Part shown: positions 33,451 to 42,479 of the stretch, piece by piece
How the letters are laid out: the number at the start of each line of letters is the position of its first letter
Position numbering within the stretch: the first letter of the stretch is position 1
Program-made: the position numbers and the translations under genes
Notes under the pieces: generated by a model
Databases searched by the model: none
Seen by the model: the letters and a program-made list of their open reading frames with translations, nothing else
Told to the model about the DNA's origin: nothing
Source of the DNA: Streptococcus mitis
Lineage (GTDB): Bacteria; Bacillota; Bacilli; Lactobacillales; Streptococcaceae
Reading direction: 5' to 3'
DNA: 64,000 nt
NCBI RefSeq assembly: GCF_001281025.1
Contig: NZ_CP012646.1
Coordinates: forward strand, 897,001 to 961,000

Positions 33451-35409
33451 ATGAAAAAGTCTAAGGCCAAGTATGCAACACTTGCAGGTATCGTGTTAAG
33501 TGCAGGTATTTTGTTAAGTGCGTGTGGAAATTCTAGCACAGGGTCAAAAACATATAATTATGTTTATTCAAGTGATCCATCTAGTTTGAACTATCTAGCA
33601 GAAAACCGTGCAACAACTACTGATATTGTGACCAACCTGGTAGATGGTCTCATGGAAAATGACCAATATGGGAACTATGTCCCATCTTTGGCAGAGGATT
33701 GGAGTGTTTCTAAGGACGGTTTGACCTATACCTACAAACTGCGGAAAGATGCTAAATGGTATACTTCAGATGGAGATGAATATGCTCCTGTAACTGCCCA
33801 AGATTTTGTCACTGGATTGAAATATGCGGCTGATAAAAAATCAGAAGCCTTGTACTTAGTGCAAGAATCCGTTGTTGGTTTAGATGACTATATCACTGGT
33901 AAAACAAGCGACTTTTCAACTGTCGGAGTCAAGGCTCTTGATGACCAAACCGTTCAATATACCTTGGCACGACCAGAACCTTACTGGAACTCAAAAACAA
34001 CTTCAACCATTCTTTTCCCAGTTAATGCGGATTTCTTGAAATCAAAAGGGGATGATTTTGGGAAGGTAGACCCATCTAGCATTTTGTACAATGGACCTTT
34101 CTTGATGAAATCCTTTGTTTCAAAATCGGTCATCGAATACAAGAAAAATCCTAACTACTGGGATGCTAAAAATGTCTTTGTAGATGATGTCAAATTGACT
34201 TATTTTGATGGTAGTGACCAAGATGCGTTAGCACGTAATTTTACCGAAGGTGTTTATAGCTATGCTCGTCTCTATCCGAACAGTTCAAGTTTTGAAGGGA
34301 TTAAAGAAAAGAATAAGGACAATATCATCTATAGCATGCAAGATGCTACTTCTTACTTCTTAAACTTCAACTTGGATAGAAAATCTTATAAATTTACTTC
34401 AAAAACAAGTGATGCTGAGAAGAAGTCTACACAAGAAGCGGTTCTTAACAAAAACTTCCGTCAAGCCATTAACTTTGCTTATGACCGTACAGCCTACGGG
34501 GCTCAATCTCAGGGAGAAGAGGGTGCAACTAAGATTTTGCGTAACCTCGTCGTTCCTCCAACATTTGTAAGTATCAATGGAAAAGACTTTGGTGAAGTAG
34601 TAGCCTCTAAGATGGTGAATTACGGTAAGGAATGGCAAGGAATCAACTTTGCAGATGCCCAGGATCCATACTACAATCCAGAAAAAGCTAAAGCTAAATT
34701 TGCTGAAGCTAAGAAAGAACTCCAAGCCAAAGGAGTCCAATTCCCTATACACTTAGATAAAACTATAGATTTGGCTAATAAGGCTGAAATTCAAGGAATC
34801 AATTCCATGAAGCAATCAATAGAATCTGTCTTAGGTGCAGATAATGTTGTGATTGATGTTCATCAACTTTCTACAGAGGACTATGATAGTTCAGGTTATC
34901 TCGCTCAAACTGCAGCTCAGAAGGATTATGATCTTTACAATGGTGGTTGGACTGCAGACTATCAAGATCCTTCAACCTATCTTGATGTCTTTAACGTTAA
35001 TTCTGGTGGTTTGATGCAAAATCTAGGTATAGAGCCAGGTGAAGCCAATGACAAAGCCAAGGCTGTTGGACTGGATGTCTACACTCAAATGTTGGAAGAA
35101 GCTAATAAGGAACAAGATCCAGCTAAACGTTATGAAAAATATGCAGATGCCCAAGCTTGGTTGGTGGATAGCTCTTTAGCAATTCCAAATGTTTCACTTG
35201 GTGGAACACCAACATTGAGAAAAATCGTTCCTTTCTCAACACCATATTCATTGGCTGGTAATAAAGGGGTTGAATCATATAAATATCTCAAATTACAAGA
35301 TAAGACAGTCACAAAAGATGAATATGAAAAAGCTAAAGAAAAATGGTTGAAAGAAAAAGAAGAATCCAATAAAAAAGCCCAAGAAGAATTGGCAAAACAT
35401 TTCAAATAA
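33451..35409 (+). CDS. aliB: Oligopeptide-binding lipoprotein (AliB/AmiA type, SBP_bac_5)
   Basis: 652 residues. The N-terminus MKKSKAKYATLAGIVLSAG with lipobox LLSAC (Cys about 25) means the protein is tethered to the outer membrane face. The rest is a family 5 solute-binding protein (LVDGLMENDQYGNYVPSLAE, GGWTADYQDPSTYLDVF), with a charged coiled C-terminus. It delivers peptides to the Ami permease encoded elsewhere. No permease gene is adjacent, typical of the orphan Ali receptors; locus and length suggest AliB, though AliA and AmiA are close paralogues. It is monocistronic. Confidence 0.9.
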   Translation: MKKSKAKYATLAGIVLSAGILLSACGNSSTGSKTYNYVYSSDPSSLNYLAENRATTTDIVTNLVDGLMENDQYGNYVPSLAEDWSVSKDGLTYTYKLRKDAKWYTSDGDEYAPVTAQDFVTGLKYAADKKSEALYLVQESVVGLDDYITGKTSDFSTVGVKALDDQTVQYTLARPEPYWNSKTTSTILFPVNADFLKSKGDDFGKVDPSSILYNGPFLMKSFVSKSVIEYKKNPNYWDAKNVFVDDVKLTYFDGSDQDALARNFTEGVYSYARLYPNSSSFEGIKEKNKDNIIYSMQDATSYFLNFNLDRKSYKFTSKTSDAEKKSTQEAVLNKNFRQAINFAYDRTAYGAQSQGEEGATKILRNLVVPPTFVSINGKDFGEVVASKMVNYGKEWQGINFADAQDPYYNPEKAKAKFAEAKKELQAKGVQFPIHLDKTIDLANKAEIQGINSMKQSIESVLGADNVVIDVHQLSTEDYDSSGYLAQTAAQKDYDLYNGGWTADYQDPSTYLDVFNVNSGGLMQNLGIEPGEANDKAKAVGLDVYTQMLEEANKEQDPAKRYEKYADAQAWLVDSSLAIPNVSLGGTPTLRKIVPFSTPYSLAGNKGVESYKYLKLQDKTVTKDEYEKAKEKWLKEKEESNKKAQEELAKHFK

Positions 35410-35723
35410 GGATTTTTCAAGAAAAACGATGGTTTCGAAGGAAGCTGTCGTTTTTTTAATAGAATGATAGCGAAGTTGGAAGAAAAGTGCTTACATTTTT
35501 TCTTAGTTAATTGAATTTATGATATAATGAATATAACAAAAACGTGAGACGCTATTTTTAAATCCTCTTCCAGTGTTAACTGAAGTATGCACATGCTAGG
35601 ATGATTTTATAGGAGGGATGCTGTCTACTAAAAAAGTAAGATAAAATGCAACTAATGATAAGTTCTTCTTTTATGTGAAGAGTTCTTATCTGCCTATTTA
35701 CTAATTTTTATGGAGGTAACATC
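35410..35723 (+). promoter_or_regulatory. 314-bp intergenic: terminator, promoter and long leader
   Basis: A terminator at 35422-35458 (AAACGA...TCGTTT, T7) is followed by TTCTTA (35500-35505), 17 bases, TATAAT (35523-35528). The leader is then about 190 bases. It holds an inverted repeat GATAAG...CTTATC (35657-35690) with inner TCTTC/GAAGA pairing. GGAGG precedes the next ATG. No gene is seen in the leader. Confidence 0.6.
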
Positions 35724-36179
35724 ATGGGCGCTATTATGGAGTTTGCAACAGAAAAACAGATTGAATCATTTCTCTCAACTTGCCACATTGAAGGGCAAAA
35801 GAATTTTCTGATGGCTTTTAAGAAAAAGACATGGTTGAAATCCTTTATTGATTTTTTCGTTATAGGAGGAAGTTACTATGTTCAGTCGAGTGTGAAGCCT
35901 AAGATTCTGGCATTCACACCTAAGGGAATCTACTTGATGGACATCAATGATGTAACAGAAAATCATTCTAATCAAGTCGTAGAGATGCCTTGGAATCAAG
36001 TTAAAGATTTTACTTATAAGACAGTCTTGAACACAGTTAGGCTGAACTGGCACTATCAAAATGAAGACTATATTTTTTCCGTGGAAGTTGGTCAGATTAG
36101 TCAGCATGTGGGCCAATATCAATTTAACAAAGACCATTATGACTATTTATCCCAACAGGATTTCTTTCAGTCTAAGTAA
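35724..36179 (+). CDS. Unknown protein, possible PH-like domain
   Basis: A 151-residue cytoplasmic protein that I do not recognise. It starts MGAIMEFATEKQIESFLSTC, and GGAGG is 8 bases before the ATG; a second ATG at 35736 is possible. From about residue 55 it alternates short beta strands (KILAFTPKGIYLMDI, EMPWNQVKDFTYKT, DYIFSVEV), which resembles the bacterial pleckstrin-homology-like fold. There is no signal peptide or clear membrane helix. It has its own promoter, long leader and terminator, so it is not part of an operon. Confidence 0.75.
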   Translation: MGAIMEFATEKQIESFLSTCHIEGQKNFLMAFKKKTWLKSFIDFFVIGGSYYVQSSVKPKILAFTPKGIYLMDINDVTENHSNQVVEMPWNQVKDFTYKTVLNTVRLNWHYQNEDYIFSVEVGQISQHVGQYQFNKDHYDYLSQQDFFQSK

Positions 36180-36200
36180 GCCCCAGCAATCATTTTCACA

Positions 36201-36233
36201 AAAGAATCTGGAAGCTTTTCTGGATTCTTTTTA
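36201..36233 (+). terminator. Terminator after the PH-like gene
   Basis: AAGAATC...GATTCTT stem enclosing GAAGCTTTTC, then a T tract. Confidence 0.8.
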
Positions 36234-36250
36234 GCTTTACTCGATAAGTC

Positions 36251-36267
36251 TATAGTTTGAAACTATA
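36251..36267 (+). promoter_or_regulatory. MET-box (MtaR/CmbR-type LysR regulator site)
   Basis: TATAGTTTGAAACTATA is a perfect inverted repeat, extended to 9+1+9 with flanking C and G. It matches the streptococcal MET-box consensus TATAGTTTSAAACTATA as I remember it. Its centre is about 65 bases upstream of the start predicted from TACAAT at 36312-36317, the usual activator position for LysR proteins; the -35 is poor. Confidence 0.8.
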
Positions 36268-36343
36268 GCTAGCTCTTGAAAAGAAGAAAATGAGTTGATG
36301 AAAATAAGTGGTACAATAGTTACTATAGATTTGGAGGAATTGT

Positions 36344-37438
36344 ATGAGCAAGGAATTACACATTAACACAATTTTGGCCCAGGCGGGTATTAAGTCAGAT
36401 GAAGCGACAGGTGCATTGGTGACACCGCTTCATTTTTCAACGACTTATCAGCATCCAGAGTTTGGTCAATCTACTGGATTTGACTATACGCGTACAAAAA
36501 ACCCAACTCGCAGTAAGGCAGAAGAAGTCTTGGCGGCTATTGAGTCCGCAGACTATGCCCTAGCGACTAGCTCAGGGATGTCAGCTATTGTACTGGCCTT
36601 TAGTATCTTCCCAGTAGGAAGTAAGGTCTTGGCTGTCCGTGACCTTTACGGTGGTTCTTTCCGCTGGTTCAATCAAGTGGAGCAGGAAGGCCGTTTCCAT
36701 TTTACCTATGCCAATACAGAAGAAGAGTTGATTGCCGAGTTAGAAAAGGACGTGGATGTTCTCTATATCGAAACACCAACCAATCCCTTGATGTTGGAAT
36801 TTGATATAGAAAAACTAGCAAAATTAGCTCATGCTAAGGGTGCCAAAGTGGTGGTGGACAATACCTTCTACAGCCCTATCTACCAACGTCCGATTGAAGA
36901 TGGAGCAGATATCGTTCTCCATTCAGCAACCAAGTATCTAGCAGGCCACAATGATGTCTTGGCTGGAGTGGTTGTGACCAATAGTTTAGAACTATACGAG
37001 AAGCTTTTCTACAATCTCAATACGACAGGGGCAGTCTTGTCACCATTTGACAGTTATCAATTGATTCGTGGTCTCAAGACCTTATCTCTTCGTATGGAGC
37101 GCTCAACAGCCAATGCCCAAGAAGTGGTTGCCTTTTTGAAGGATTCTCCAGCAGTTAAGGAAGTTCTCTACACTGGGCGTGGAGGGATGATTTCCTTTAA
37201 AGTAGCAGATGAAAAACGCATTCCTCATATTTTGAACAGTCTCAAGGTCTTCTCTTTTGCGGAAAGTTTGGGTGGGGTGGAAAGTCTGATTACTTATCCA
37301 ACGACACAAACACATGCCGATATTCCAGCAGAAGTGCGCCATTCTTATGGTTTGACAGACGACCTCTTGCGTTTGTCAATTGGGATTGAGGATGCTAGAG
37401 ATTTGATTGCAGATTTGCGCCAAGCCTTGGAAGGATAA
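36344..37438 (+). CDS. metB: Cystathionine gamma-synthase/beta-lyase (Cys/Met metabolism PLP enzyme)
   Basis: 364 residues, the Cys/Met-metabolism PLP family. YETPTNPL-type loop (YIETPTNPLMLEFD), VVDNTFYSPIYQRP with the cofactor-binding Asp, and HSATKYLAGHNDVLAGV with the PLP lysine (about 195). It either joins O-acyl-homoserine to cysteine or cleaves cystathionine; sequence alone does not separate the two. The MET-box upstream points to control by methionine/cysteine supply. The C-S lyase gene follows 7 bases after the stop, so they form an operon. Confidence 0.9.
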   Translation: MSKELHINTILAQAGIKSDEATGALVTPLHFSTTYQHPEFGQSTGFDYTRTKNPTRSKAEEVLAAIESADYALATSSGMSAIVLAFSIFPVGSKVLAVRDLYGGSFRWFNQVEQEGRFHFTYANTEEELIAELEKDVDVLYIETPTNPLMLEFDIEKLAKLAHAKGAKVVVDNTFYSPIYQRPIEDGADIVLHSATKYLAGHNDVLAGVVVTNSLELYEKLFYNLNTTGAVLSPFDSYQLIRGLKTLSLRMERSTANAQEVVAFLKDSPAVKEVLYTGRGGMISFKVADEKRIPHILNSLKVFSFAESLGGVESLITYPTTQTHADIPAEVRHSYGLTDDLLRLSIGIEDARDLIADLRQALEG

Positions 37439-37445
37439 GACAAAG

Positions 37446-38612
37446 ATGGGAAAATATGATTTTACAAGCCTGCCCAATCGTTTAGGGCACCATACCTATA
37501 AATGGAAAGAAGCAGAAACGGATAGTGAAGTCCTACCAGCTTGGATAGCGGATATGGACTTTGTAGTCTTGCCTGAAATCCGCCAAGCCGTGCAGACTTA
37601 CGCTGATCAACTGGTTTATGGCTATACCTATGCTAGTGAAGAGTTAATTAAGGAAGTTCAAAAGTGGGAAGCCACACAACACGGTTACCACTTTGACAAA
37701 GAGGCTCTTGTCTTTATCGAGGGTGTGGTACCAGCCATCTCAACAGCTATTCAAGCCTTTACAAAAGAAGGCGAGGCTGTTTTGATTAACACACCTGTCT
37801 ATCCACCCTTTGCACGCAGTGTCAAGTTGAACAACCGTAGATTGATTACCAATTCTTTGGTGGAAAAGGATGGTCTGTTTGAGATTGACTTTGATCAACT
37901 GGAGAAGGATTTGGTAGAAGAGGAGGTCAAACTCTATATTCTTTGCAACCCTCACAATCCTGGTGGACGTGTTTGGGAAAAGGAAGTGTTGGAGAAGATT
38001 GGCCAACTCTGCCAAAAACACGGTGTTTTCTTGGTTTCGGATGAGATTCACCAAGATTTGGCCCTCTTTGGTCACAAGCACCAGTCTTTTAATACCATTA
38101 ATCCAGCTTTTAAAGAATTTGCAATCGTCTTGAGCAGTGCCACTAAAACTTTTAACATCGCTGGGACAAAAAATTCCTATGCTGTCATTGAAAATCCTAA
38201 GTTGAGACTGGCTTACCAGAAACGCCAGTTGGCCAATAACCAGCATGAAATTTCAGGCTTGGGTTATTTGGCGACAGAAGCTGCTTATCGCTATGGGAAG
38301 GATTGGCTAGAGGAACTCAAGCAAGTCTTTGAAGATCATATTAATTATGTGGTAGATTTATTTGGAAAAGAGACTAAAATCAAGGTCATGAAACCGCAAG
38401 GGACCTACTTGATTTGGCTTGATTTTTCAGCCTATGACCTGACTGATGAAAAATTACAAGAGCTGTTGAGAAATGAAGCCAAGGTTATCCTCAACCGTGG
38501 TTTGGATTTTGGAGAGGAAGGAAGTCTCCATGCCCGTCTCAATGTAGCTATGCCTAAATCTCTGCTGCAAGAAGTGTGTCAGCGAATTGTGACGACTTTT
38601 GCCAAACGTTAA
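37446..38612 (+). CDS. C-S lyase, MalY/PatB-type aminotransferase
   Basis: 388 residues starting MGKYDFTSLPNRLGHHTYKW. WIADMDFVVLPEI near the N-terminus, LCNPHNPGGRVW, LVSDEIHQDLALFGHKH and SSATKTFNIAGTKNSYAVI (PLP lysine) identify the MalY/PatB cystathionine beta-lyase group of fold-type I PLP enzymes. It splits C-S bonds of cystathionine or cysteine, releasing ammonia, pyruvate and a thiol or H2S. The start at 37446 is preferred over an in-frame start at 37407 inside metB. It is co-transcribed with metB under the MET-box. Confidence 0.9.
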   Translation: MGKYDFTSLPNRLGHHTYKWKEAETDSEVLPAWIADMDFVVLPEIRQAVQTYADQLVYGYTYASEELIKEVQKWEATQHGYHFDKEALVFIEGVVPAISTAIQAFTKEGEAVLINTPVYPPFARSVKLNNRRLITNSLVEKDGLFEIDFDQLEKDLVEEEVKLYILCNPHNPGGRVWEKEVLEKIGQLCQKHGVFLVSDEIHQDLALFGHKHQSFNTINPAFKEFAIVLSSATKTFNIAGTKNSYAVIENPKLRLAYQKRQLANNQHEISGLGYLATEAAYRYGKDWLEELKQVFEDHINYVVDLFGKETKIKVMKPQGTYLIWLDFSAYDLTDEKLQELLRNEAKVILNRGLDFGEEGSLHARLNVAMPKSLLQEVCQRIVTTFAKR

Positions 38613-38618
38613 AAATCC

Positions 38619-38655
38619 AGCCTTCTAGGAGAAAAGTATCCCTAGAAGGCTATTT
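38619..38655 (+). terminator. Terminator after the C-S lyase gene
   Basis: Perfect 11-bp stem AGCCTTCTAGG/CCTAGAAGGCT; the T tract is short (TATTTT). Confidence 0.8.
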
Positions 38656-38670
38656 TCATAAGGGAAAATA

Positions 38671-38679
38671 TGGTATAAT
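38671..38679 (+). promoter_or_regulatory. Extended -10 promoter of the SNF2 gene
   Basis: TGGTATAAT. The leader is about 20 bases; AAGGTAAA precedes the ATG. Confidence 0.6.
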
Positions 38680-38705
38680 AAAAAGATAAGGTAAAGGTAA
38701 AAAAA

Positions 38706-41700
38706 ATGGCTAAATTGATTCCGGGGAAAGTCCGTATCGAAGGCGTTGCCCTTTATGAAACTGGTAAAGTTGACATCATCAAGGAAAAGAATAATCGGCT
38801 CTACGCTCGCGTTGCAGAAGAAGAACTGCGCTATAGTTTAGAGGATGATTTGGTTTTTTGTGCCTGCGATTTTTTCCAAAAGAGGGGCTACTGTGTGCAC
38901 TTGGCGGCTCTGGAGCATTTTCTGAAAAATGATGAGCGTGGTCAGGAAATCTTGCAGAGTCTGGAAGAAGGTCATGAAGAAAAAGAGGCCGTTGAAACCA
39001 AGGTGACCTTGGGCAGCAAATTTTTGGAACGAATCTTGTCTCCAAAATCAGACCGAGCCTATGAGTTGTCAGCTGTGGGTCAGGTGGAAGCAGGAAGCAA
39101 TCATATCTTGTGGACTCTTAGAATCGGGCAAATCAATAGCCAAAAATACTACGTTATTCGGGATATTCCAATCTTTTTAAAAGTCGTCGAGAAGAGAAAA
39201 CCTTATATGATTGGTAAAACTTATGAGGAGTCTCTATCTTGGGAAGCCTTTAATGAGGAAAGTCAAGAGCTTCTGACTTTCTTACGCGGACTAATGGAGG
39301 AAGGACTTAGTCCAGAGCTTTTTTTCCAAAACCAAGGTCGGCACCTCTTTTTTCCTCTGACCTTTTTTGAGCAGGGTGTGAATTTACTGATGGCCTTGCC
39401 CCATTTTCAATTTGACCATCAAGTGGATAGCTACCAAACTCTGCTTTTTCAGGATATGCATGCTGATGCCAATCTATTTGCCTTTACAGCAACAGAATAC
39501 TCGGACTATTTTGAAATGGAAATCAGTGAGAGTCCAAGGGTCAATGTCTTTTATCAGGGAGCTGTGCTTTTCCATAAAGGACAGGTTTATTTTCTAACAG
39601 ACCAGCAGATACGTCTTCTCAAGGAAATCAAAGCGTTGCCTTTGGATCAGCATGGAAAGAAATACTTGCAATTTGATAGCAGTGACCGCGATAAGTTAGC
39701 TTCTTGTTTAACTTTTTTTAGCCAGATGGGGATCGTTTCAGCTCCAGAACGTCTACAAATCAAAACTTTTGCACCCTCTTTTTACTTTGACAGGGAAGAG
39801 GATAATCGGATTCGTTTAGAAATTCAGTTTGATTATGGGGATAGGCAGGTCTCTAACCGACAAGAGTTAGAAGAATTACCATTTTCGAGTGATGCTGACT
39901 TAGAAGAAAGAATTTTCCAAGTCTGTTTGGCAGCTGGTTTTGAAGCAGATTTTCAATCTTGGCGTCAAGCCCTAAAAGCGGAGTCTGTCTATCATTTCTT
40001 CCATGAAATCATTCCAGTTTTTGAAAAACTCGGAAATGTTGATCTATCAGACAAGCTAGAAGAACTTTATAGTCTGGCAAGCCCTCAAGTGCAGATTGCT
40101 TCCAAGGGAGGTCTCTTGGAAATTCAGTTTGATTTTCAAGATATTGCCCAGGAGGAAATCGACCAAGCCATGCAGGCCTTGGTTGCCAATCAAGATTTTT
40201 ACATTGATTCGTCTAATCAAGTCTACTTTTTCGATGAAGAAACCAAGAAAATTCGCCAAAATCTACAGGAACTAGGACAATTTGAATTAAAAGATGGGAC
40301 CTTGCAGGCTCGAAAATCCTTGGCTTATAGTTTAGCTCATCTTTTTGAAGGGCGAGATCGTGTTTCTTTTTCACAAGAATTCCAAAATCTAGCTCACGAT
40401 TTGACGCATCCAGAGGACTTCCCTAGACAAGCAACTCAGGTTCAGGCTGATTTGCGAGATTATCAGGAAAAAGGAATCGGCTGGCTACAAATGCTCCATT
40501 ATTATGGTTTTGGTGGGATTTTAGCTGATGATATGGGACTTGGTAAAACCCTGCAGACCATTGCTTTTTTGACCAGTCAAGTGACAAAAGAAAGTCGGGT
40601 TTTGATTTTAGCTCCGTCAGGTTTGATTTACAACTGGGCAGATGAGTTTCAGAAATTTGCCCCACAGTTAGATGTGGCTGTTGTTCATGGCTTGAAAGCT
40701 AGTCGTGAAGAGATTCTTGCTGAAAGCCATCAAATCTATGTGACGAGCTATGCCACCTTCCGTCAGGATAGCGATCTTTATCAGGGGATAGCCTTTGACT
40801 TCCTTTTCTTAGATGAGGCTCAGGTCATGAAAAACGCCCAGACCAAGATTGCCCAGACCTTGAGACAATTTGTGGTGCCGTCAGTTTTTGCCTTGTCAGG
40901 AACTCCTATTGAAAACCATCTGGGTGAGTTGTGGTCTATTTTCCAAATCGTCATGCCAGGACTCCTGCCAAGCAAGAAAGAATTTATGAAATTGTCAGCA
41001 GAGCGAGTGGCTCAGTTTATCAAGCCTTTCGTGATGCGGCGCAAGAAAGAAGAAGTTCTGACTGAATTGCCAGACTTGATTGAAGTGGTTTATAAAAATG
41101 AACTGGAAGACCAGCAAAAGGCTATCTACCTAGCCCAGTTGCAACAGATGAGGGACCGTCTAGCTCAAGTTTCAGATCAGGAATTTCAGCGAAGTCGGGT
41201 GGAAATTTTATCTGGTTTGATGCGCTTGCGCCAAATCTGTGATACTCCTGCCCTCTTTATGGAGGATTATCAGGGAGCCAGTGGCAAACTGGATAGTCTC
41301 CGAGACCTGCTGGTACAGGTGGCAGACGGCGGACACCGTGTCTTGATTTTCTCGCAGTTCAAGGGAATGTTGGAGAAAATTGAACAAGAACTGCCAGACT
41401 TGGGCATGACATCCTTTAAAATTACGGGTTCAACCCCAGCCAAGGAAAGACAAGACATGACCAAGGCCTTTAACCAAGGAGAAAGAGATGCCTTTCTGAT
41501 TTCTCTTAAGGCTGGTGGTGTCGGTCTGAACTTGACAGGTGCTGATACAGTGATTTTGGTTGACCTTTGGTGGAATCCTGCGGTGGAAGCGCAAGCCATT
41601 GGCCGTGCCCATCGGATGGGGCAGGAAGAAACGGTTGAGGTCTATCGCTTGGTGACCAGGGGAACCATTGAAGAAAAAATTCAAGAACTCCAAGAACAGA

Positions 41701-41804
41701 AGAAACATCTGGTGTCACAAGTATTGGACGGCACAGAGTCACGTGGCAGTCTGACCCTAGCAGAAATTAGAGAAATTTTGGGAATTTCTGAAGCCAGCAC
41801 TTGA
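38706..41804 (+). CDS. SNF2-family helicase with SWIM zinc finger
   Basis: 1032 residues. Near residues 50-75, CACDFFQKRGYCVHLAALEHF is a SWIM finger (CxC...CxH). A middle SNF2-associated domain follows. The C-terminal 480 residues form the helicase motor: ILADDMGLGKTLQTIAF (motif I), FLDEAQVMKN (DEAQ, motif II), ALSGTPIENHLGELWSIF (motif III), and SLKAGGVGLNLT and QAIGRAHRMGQ (motifs V and VI). These ATP-driven translocases move on DNA or remodel DNA-bound proteins, probably RNA polymerase or repair complexes; the bacterial role is not settled. It is followed by an independent promoter. Confidence 0.93.
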   Translation: MAKLIPGKVRIEGVALYETGKVDIIKEKNNRLYARVAEEELRYSLEDDLVFCACDFFQKRGYCVHLAALEHFLKNDERGQEILQSLEEGHEEKEAVETKVTLGSKFLERILSPKSDRAYELSAVGQVEAGSNHILWTLRIGQINSQKYYVIRDIPIFLKVVEKRKPYMIGKTYEESLSWEAFNEESQELLTFLRGLMEEGLSPELFFQNQGRHLFFPLTFFEQGVNLLMALPHFQFDHQVDSYQTLLFQDMHADANLFAFTATEYSDYFEMEISESPRVNVFYQGAVLFHKGQVYFLTDQQIRLLKEIKALPLDQHGKKYLQFDSSDRDKLASCLTFFSQMGIVSAPERLQIKTFAPSFYFDREEDNRIRLEIQFDYGDRQVSNRQELEELPFSSDADLEERIFQVCLAAGFEADFQSWRQALKAESVYHFFHEIIPVFEKLGNVDLSDKLEELYSLASPQVQIASKGGLLEIQFDFQDIAQEEIDQAMQALVANQDFYIDSSNQVYFFDEETKKIRQNLQELGQFELKDGTLQARKSLAYSLAHLFEGRDRVSFSQEFQNLAHDLTHPEDFPRQATQVQADLRDYQEKGIGWLQMLHYYGFGGILADDMGLGKTLQTIAFLTSQVTKESRVLILAPSGLIYNWADEFQKFAPQLDVAVVHGLKASREEILAESHQIYVTSYATFRQDSDLYQGIAFDFLFLDEAQVMKNAQTKIAQTLRQFVVPSVFALSGTPIENHLGELWSIFQIVMPGLLPSKKEFMKLSAERVAQFIKPFVMRRKKEEVLTELPDLIEVVYKNELEDQQKAIYLAQLQQMRDRLAQVSDQEFQRSRVEILSGLMRLRQICDTPALFMEDYQGASGKLDSLRDLLVQVADGGHRVLIFSQFKGMLEKIEQELPDLGMTSFKITGSTPAKERQDMTKAFNQGERDAFLISLKAGGVGLNLTGADTVILVDLWWNPAVEAQAIGRAHRMGQEETVEVYRLVTRGTIEEKIQELQEQKKHLVSQVLDGTESRGSLTLAEIREILGISEAST

Positions 41805-41828
41805 AAAATCAAGACAATACGCTATAAT
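41801..41828 (+). promoter_or_regulatory. Promoter before the disordered protein and murC
   Basis: TTGAAA, 16 bases, TATAAT. The -35 overlaps the SNF2 stop codon (TGA 41802-41804). Confidence 0.65.
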
Positions 41829-41851
41829 GAAGTGTTGAAAGGAAATAGAAA

Positions 41852-42469
41852 ATGAGAGAAGAACGATTTCCATTGGTGTCAGATGACGAGGTCATGCTGA
41901 CTGAGATGCCGGTTATGGACCTCTATGATGAGTCTGACTTTATCAGTAATATCAAGGGAGAATACCGTGATAAGAATTATCTGGAGTGGGCCCCTATTAC
42001 TGAAGAAAAACCAGCAAAACCGATTGAAAAACCAGTAGAGAAACCTAAGAAATCTGGTTTAGGAGTTAAAAAAGAAGGAAAGAGCTATGCGGAGGTGGCG
42101 CGTGAAGAAGCGCGTGCGGATTTGAAAAAGAAACGCTCAGCAAGTTATCTGACTAAGGATATTACTCCTACAAGACGCCATTCTCATCCAAGTCTAGTTA
42201 GGCAGGGCAATCAACCTACCGCGCCTTTCCAAAAGGAAAATCCTGGTGAATTTGTCAAATATAGTCAAAAATTGACCCAGTCTCATTACATCTTGGCGGA
42301 AGAAGTGAGCAATATTTCGACTCAATCTGAGCCAAAAGAAACTTCAGGTCCAAAGAAAAATAATTATGATTTTCTGAAGAAGAGCCAAATCTACAATAAA
42401 AAGAATCAACAAAAAGAACAAGAACGTCAGGTTGCCCAAGAGTTGAATCTGACAAGAATTACTGAATAG
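41852..42469 (+). CDS. Hypothetical low-complexity cytoplasmic protein upstream of murC
   Basis: 205 residues with no signal or membrane helix and a high content of Lys, Glu, Pro and Gln, so largely disordered. Landmarks are [36 protein letters not shown] and a C-terminal helical [18 protein letters not shown] do not recognise a domain. It starts a unit with murC (10-base gap), and AAAGGAAATAG precedes the ATG. The place before murC suggests a possible wall-synthesis or division link, but that is only position. Confidence 0.8.
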   Translation: MREERFPLVSDDEVMLTEMPVMDLYDESDFISNIKGEYRDKNYLEWAPITEEKPAKPIEKPVEKPKKSGLGVKKEGKSYAEVAREEARADLKKKRSASYLTKDITPTRRHSHPSLVRQGNQPTAPFQKENPGEFVKYSQKLTQSHYILAEEVSNISTQSEPKETSGPKKNNYDFLKKSQIYNKKNQQKEQERQVAQELNLTRITE

Positions 42470-42479
42470 GGGAGAAAAC

